Assembly: GCA_032209605.1 (NCBI GenBank)
Contig: JASFXZ010000014.1
Location: 18,743,231 to 18,807,230, forward strand
Direction of reading: 5' to 3'
Length of the DNA stretch: 64,000 nucleotides
Source of the DNA: Mactromeris polynyma
Taxonomy: Eukaryota > Mollusca > Bivalvia > Venerida > Mactridae
Made by a program: the position numbers and the translations under genes
Notes under the pieces: generated by a model
Seen by the model: the letters and a program-made list of their open reading frames with translations, nothing else
Database searches by the model: none
What the model was told of the DNA's origin: nothing
Shown here: in pieces, positions 59,213 to 64,000 of the stretch
Position numbering within the stretch: the stretch's first letter is position 1
Layout: each line of letters starts with the position of its first letter

Positions 59213-60420
59213 TGTTTCGCCGTCACATGGTAACTCCAGCATCACCAACAAACACTAGAGTCTTCTTCAGGTCCTCCACAGAGCCGTGCAGCTTCTGTCG
59301 AAGGCTTATTGGCTGTGGCCAGAACTCTTCTTTTTCTTTTTTTTTGTACAGCTGGCAAGACTGGAGTAATTGTTCACCTGTCCGGTCTTGCTCTCCACAA
59401 GGACATCTAGCTGACTGTGCAATTCTCATATTCGAACGCATGTGTGCATTGAGCCTGTAATTTGTGACCAGTGCGCAACTGAAAAAGGGTAACTTGTTCA
59501 GCTCTTGTAAGGAGGTGATAATCATCCTTTTCTTGTTTTCGCTTGAACTAGGCCTTGATCATGCAACATTTGTCCTTGTAGGAGACTTGTATCTGTGATT
59601 GTTGTATTTTCACTCCTGCTTTGGCCATTATGTCTGCGTTTTTATTGCCTGGGATGCCGCAGTGTGCTGGAATCCCCTGTAGGACTTTATCCCTCTGGGA
59701 GGCTAGATCTTGGAGCGCATCAGAGAATACTGGTAGATTGTTTTTGCAGGGCTTGTAAGACAGACAGAGCATCTGTTAGGAAGACAACCTAGTCTCCAGT
59801 CCATTGTGAGTTCTTTATCACAGCTACAGTTTTAAAAAGTGCTTCCATCATTGCTTTGTAGTTGGTGCAGTGTGCTCCAGTTGGTATACAGACTTTCCGA
59901 ATGTCCTCCCTTGTACTTTATGATAATGTGTTGTGGGTATGTGTAGTTCAAGTTCTTTTGTAGTTTTCTTGACTTCATGAATAAAACTGCTTCGTTTGAG
60001 GCGATTGTTGTAAGACCATCTAGCTTGGTTTTCATTGGGTGGGATGGCAGTGCTTGGAATTCCTCTGTCTGTAGGATTGTTTTCATCCTCCTTCTTTGAC
60101 TAAGAGGTGGGATGGAAGTCAGCTTTTCCATGGCCTGTATGGGGGTTGATTTCATGGCTCCAGTTATAATGTGCCTGGTTTTGTACTTTGTCCAGGGTTT
60201 GCTTGTTGGTTTTGGCAGTTGTAGACCAGGCTGTTGAGCTATATTCTAGCTAGGGTATCTCTGCACCTTGGTAGATTTTTTGAGAATGGTCTTGTTGGCT
60301 CTCTAGTTTATGCCAGCAAGCTTAATTGTGCATGATAGCTAGTTTTCTCCTTGCCTTCCCCTCTGCTTGGTTAATCTATGGTTTCCCTGTTAGCCTCATT
60401 TAGTTGAAACTGTTGAAGTC
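59213..60420 (-). pseudogene. Decayed non-LTR retrotransposon 3' end (RT end, RNase H, Cys-rich tail)
   Basis: In minus-strand order there are four recognisable pieces. First is the end of the RT region, with IYQGAEIP*LEYSSTAWSTT near 60240 and KTNKQTLDKVQN. Next comes MKSTPIQAMEKLTSIPPLSQ (from 60155) after a frameshift. Then an RNase H piece, LQGIPAHCGIPGNKNADIMA (near 59680-59620), stands for the usual WIPSHCGIPGNE.AD. Last is a C-terminal CPCGEQDRTGEQLLQSCQLY, with PISLRQKLHGSVEDLKKTL, ending near 59223. Frames change several times and stops are present. It belongs to the LINEs that carry RNase H (Jockey/I-type). It is 5'-truncated and inactive. Confidence 0.8.
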
Positions 60421-61699
60421 AATCATATTAAGCCCTGACAAATCTCATCATTCACAAGTCCAAATCAAAAAGCGAAAAACAGTCGAAAACAAACTGAGAG
60501 ATGGTCAGCCAATGAAAAAATGTTTTGTAATATATTGATCAATAGACATATTTTACACAACAACGATATTCTCAACTAATTTTGAAATGACTAAATGTCA
60601 GACCTTAATATTATTTACAATGATATCTGAACATACCGTTTTACACTTGGCCCAAGTGAGTTAACTGCCAGGTTTTTCTCTGTGTTCCATTATTGTGTTC
60701 ATGAGCTATTATACCAGCGGTGCTCTTGTGACAAGATGATCAATTCCATTACTCTCCATAATGTAATAAATAAATGAAGTGATTAAATAAAAACTGGCTT
60801 TGTAAGTTGTATTGTATTAACTGGGAACAAATACACACGGGGCTGTCATTTTGTCATAGAACGGAAATTGCTTTCAATTGAAGTAGAACATATGATGTTT
60901 CTCTCTCTGAATGACTTTTGATGGTAACAGTATAAATTGCTTAGGAAATGAAGGTTTCCCATTAGTAAAGATGCATAATATCTGTACAGTGGAACCCGAA
61001 AACTTGAATTCTTGTATAATACTCTTAATTGGTAACCTTTCTGGCACTTTTACTTGTAAATGGCCATTGAAAATATTCCTTGCGAAGTCTTTTCTTTTAA
61101 CTTTTACTAAAAATGTTTTGCTCAATACAATTTATTATAAATATGGTTGCTGAATCATGAAGCTTACAAAAACCTTCAAACGTCACAGATGGTGAATATT
61201 TTGTTGACAGACAACAATTTTCTATTATGTTTAACTAAAAACAGGAACGTTATGTTGGTCAGATATTTATTTCTACATCTGTAGTGCAAAGAACTTGTTT
61301 CATCACATATCTAACTACATGTGTATTCTGGTATTTTTATCTTTATTTGTTATCATTGGAATTCAAATTTCCATTAATGTAGCACAATTAAGCAACATTA
61401 TCTTGGAAGACTATGTTATAAATTCACATAACTGCCAAGGGTTCTTGCAAATCAACCAATAGTGTTATATAATCATACACAGTTTTATTTCATTACTCCG
61501 TGGTATCAAGCTGTACATACATGTTTATGAAGAACAAACTTATTCAATTTCGAACTATTTTTCTTCACTGAGAGCGAGATCGAGGTCAATTATTTTGGTT
61601 GGTATTTCATCTGTAAATGACATTTCTTAATCAACATAGTTCTGTAAATTCATATCTGGATTAGTATTCTGCTGTTACAATTACAAGCTAGGCAGTTAT
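60421..61699. other. No supported gene
   Basis: AT-rich interval. The overlapping short frames at 60874-61153 on both strands show no domain. Confidence 0.4.
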
Positions 61700-61912
61700 T
61701 ATTGATGGTGTAGTGGTCAAGGGGTAGAGCACCCGATCCTGATCCGTAGGTTGTGAGTTTAAGCCGTGCTGGGCAAAGTTTGATCTCTTCACAATCCCTA
61801 ATTCAGGCATGAGTACTGGTAACTAACCTAGGAAGCCATCATTGTGAGTGATAAGAGTAAGCTGTAAGAAATTGTTTCACAATCAATGTAAAATAAATAA
61901 TTTTAAACTGAA
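61700..61912 (+). mobile_element. tRNA-derived SINE, fourth family, full copy
   Basis: The head GGTGTAGTGGTCAAGGGGTA, then GAGCACCCGATCCTGATCC, carries a B-box remnant (GGTTGTGAGTTTAAGCC). The tail has CACAATCCCTAATTCAGGCA, ACTAACCTAGGAAGCCATCA, GAGTGATAAGAGTAAGC and a final AAAATAAATAA. The copies at 45701 (inverted) and 40690 (tail only) belong to the same family. Confidence 0.7.
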
Positions 61913-63576
61913 CTAGACGGTGATAAATTCAGACGAGGCCTAAATTGCTTGCTTAAGGCTTATTATCTCATTTTGGCTTGAAATTCAGCGAAAAATTGAA
62001 TTTGTAAAATGAGCTTTCTCAATTTTTTTAATCGTAATATCATTGTATGCTGTTACCCAATTTATTGTATCATTTTGAAAAATATCGTGGTGAAGTTTTT
62101 GTTTGAATAAAAACTACTAAACTCTTGCCCTTCAGCTCAATGGTAGAGCTTAACTGCACATGCATGTCACAGGTCCATACATGTGATCTCTCCCAATTTC
62201 TGCAGAAGTCTCCGGATTTGACAGGCCACTCACCCTCTCCTGGCCGGGAGCAGTGATCTCCCGATTTTCAAAGTAAACATCGTAAATTGTTGGGGTATTT
62301 TTTATTTTAGTTCATTCCTGACTGTTTAGCTGAAATTACTTGTCAAACTGATAACCGGAAGTGCTAAAATCCGGGTACCAGTCTGAAAATAGTATATACC
62401 AAGTCTTTGGGGTTATATAGATGCTTGCAATCATGGAATCAAGCACTTGGTGACACTGATCAAAATACGACACAACCTTCACTTGTCATGTTGTTTATTC
62501 AAATTTCACACGTTTCTATTGTATTCAGACATTACAATTGGCAATAAAATTGTTAATTGGCGACTTTTTAACAGGGATGACCCCCAGATTACAAGTTAAT
62601 TTGCAAAACATTGCTATAAACAGCTTTATTATGATACGGTTATAGACATCAAATGACAAAAATTCAGTCTCGAAAAATCTCCCGCTTTGTAGTCTCAATC
62701 TCCCGCTTTTCGGGGTGCAATCTTCTGATTTTCCATTCTGAAAAGGTTCACGTGTATGCAAGTCACAGCAAAGTTAATAAGGACTGATTTGCTTGTGGCG
62801 CCACTTAAACCAGGTTACAGTGTTAATTCAAGGGAAGTAACTCATCAACTACGGTGTCAATAAATTTGCCAATCACTATAACAGAGAATTGCATTAATGA
62901 TATTGAAGTCTGGAATCATTGTAAGAAGGATGCCGTAAATCTATCTCATTACAAGACTTGGTGATGAAGAAAATGACTAGTTTACAACTAGGTTAATTAA
63001 TCAAGTACACCATAATTACATTTATTGAGTTAGTTAATTATCTATATGAGATTTGTTGTTGAGAGAAACTGATGGTGGATTGTTATAGAGTATATACAGT
63101 ATTGACCTGACTGGCTGCTGTTTCACAAAACATTGACATGTGTTGAAACTGCTTACATACCATGTGCAAACTGCCTAGAATTAACGTGTTTTTATTGGCA
63201 AAGTTGACAGACGATGGACGCCGCCTACCGATAGTACCAGTTGTACACACAGGTACTGTACATGTATCGAAATTTACAAGGCTGCTTGAGGGGTGATCAA
63301 CTTAATATTTAGAGATAAATCAATCAAATTTCATCATCATCTTTTAGATTATAAATTATGTATTTAAAACAGGAAATCATCAAATTCGCCATTCATGATT
63401 TTTATCGTCACGCTGATCACAAATTTGCCAATTGGCTCCAATGGCGATCAACAGAGTGGGCCCTGGCCTGCTGTAGGGACTAGAAACTTATTGCAGCAAT
63501 ATGCATGTAAGTTCACAAATTATATGTTTGAAAGGTGAGATGGTGTAATGCTGGAAAGACCATATTCACAAAACAG
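61913..63576. other. No supported gene; tRNA-like fragment and a compact unique block
   Basis: CCCTTCAGCTCAATGGTAGA, GC at about 62130 is another tRNA-like A-box fragment. Nearby are repeated TCTCCCGATTTTC / ATCTCCCGCTTTTC words (62250, 62680, 62698). At 63370-63480 a block (ATTCGCCATTCATGATTTTT, TTTGCCAATTGGCTCCAATG) stays open on the plus strand as AIHDFYRHADHKFANWLQWR and runs to a stop before a GTAAGT at 63507. It may be a conserved element or chance. Confidence 0.35.
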
Positions 63577-64000
63577 AACAGAGGTGGAGTCATAATGGCA
63601 CCAAAGCCTGGGAGTACAGGAACAGAGGTGGAGTCATTGGCACCAAAGCCTGGGAGTACAAGAACAGAGGTGGAGTCATTGGCACCTTTGCAAAGCCTGG
63701 GAGTACAAGAACAGAGGTGGAGTCATTGGCACCAAAGCCTGGGAGTACAAGAACAGAGGTGGAGTCATTGGCACCATTGCAAAGCCTGGGAGTACAAGAA
63801 CAGAGGTGGAGTCATTGGCACCGAAGCCTGGGAGTACAAGAACAGAGGTGGAGTCATTGGCACCATTGCAAAGCCTGGGAGTACAAGAACAGAGGTGGAG
63901 TCCTTGGCACCAAAGCCTGGGAGTACAAGAACAGAGGTGGAGTCATTGGCACCATTGCAAAGCCTGGGAGTACAAGAACAGAGGTGGAGTCATTGGCACC
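63577..64000 (+). repeat. Minisatellite of alternating 42- and 48-bp units, running off the window
   Basis: The unit is ACAGAGGTGGAGTCATTGGC, ACCAAAGCCTGGGAGTACAA, GA (42 bp). The alternate version inserts ATTGCA (ACCATTGCAAAGCC) for 48 bp. After the first irregular units the two forms alternate strictly, so the true repeat is a ~90-bp dimer. The array continues past base 64000. Confidence 0.95.

Overview
This is a eukaryotic, intron-containing, AT-rich genomic window, most likely from a bivalve mollusc. That is an inference from three things: an animal RNF185 orthologue, dense tRNA-derived SINEs and small DNA transposons, and repeats ending in ACCGACCGAC-type and 'GGGGGGCATAA' sequence that I associate with molluscan genomes. 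There are no prokaryotic operons, CRISPR arrays, rRNAs or convincing functional tRNA genes. Few genes are present. Most of the 64 kb is transposon relics, SINEs and minisatellites.

Layout. At 1-760 a candidate gene (minus strand) and RNF185 (plus strand) are divergent around a ~365-bp shared promoter with a perfect NRF1 palindrome near its centre. RNF185 (758-5033, five coding exons, 182 aa) is an ER-anchored RING E3 ligase and can be reconstructed completely. It converges on a 304-aa coiled-coil gene (9700-8786, minus). From 9.7 to 17 kb lie nested and tandem elements: tandem tRNA-like SINEs, a TTA-flanked MITE, a nested pair at 10.5-11.8 kb, a 0.7-kb MITE, and a 1.44-kb GTTCATGAAC-rich element. 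A decayed Tc1/mariner transposase with an internal 70-bp array sits at 21.5-22.8 kb. Large minisatellites occupy 26.9-29.85 kb (42 bp) and 41.1-42.66 kb (48/51 bp). Further elements are an ACCATGG-rich element (43.8-45.0 kb), a 27-bp array split by a SINE (45.6-46.06 kb), a PIF/Harbinger deletion derivative with intact TTA target duplications (53.0-53.66 kb), a 33-bp array growing out of a SINE (54.1-54.8 kb), a decayed non-LTR retrotransposon 3' end (59.2-60.4 kb), and a 42/48-bp array that runs off the right edge.

Two isolated exon-like segments, 34974-35057 (minus) and 51147-51228 (plus), hint that parts of the gene-poor half could be introns of long genes. This is unproven.

Main themes of the hunt: (1) a candidate NRF1-centred bidirectional promoter; (2) several minisatellites that appear to have been born from transposon or SINE sequence and then re-amplified as higher-order repeats, shown most clearly by one A/G site in the 33-bp array that follows a strict AAGG tetramer pattern; (3) tRNA-derived SINE units arranged head-to-tail at three separate loci. 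I did not find a convincing new multi-gene system.
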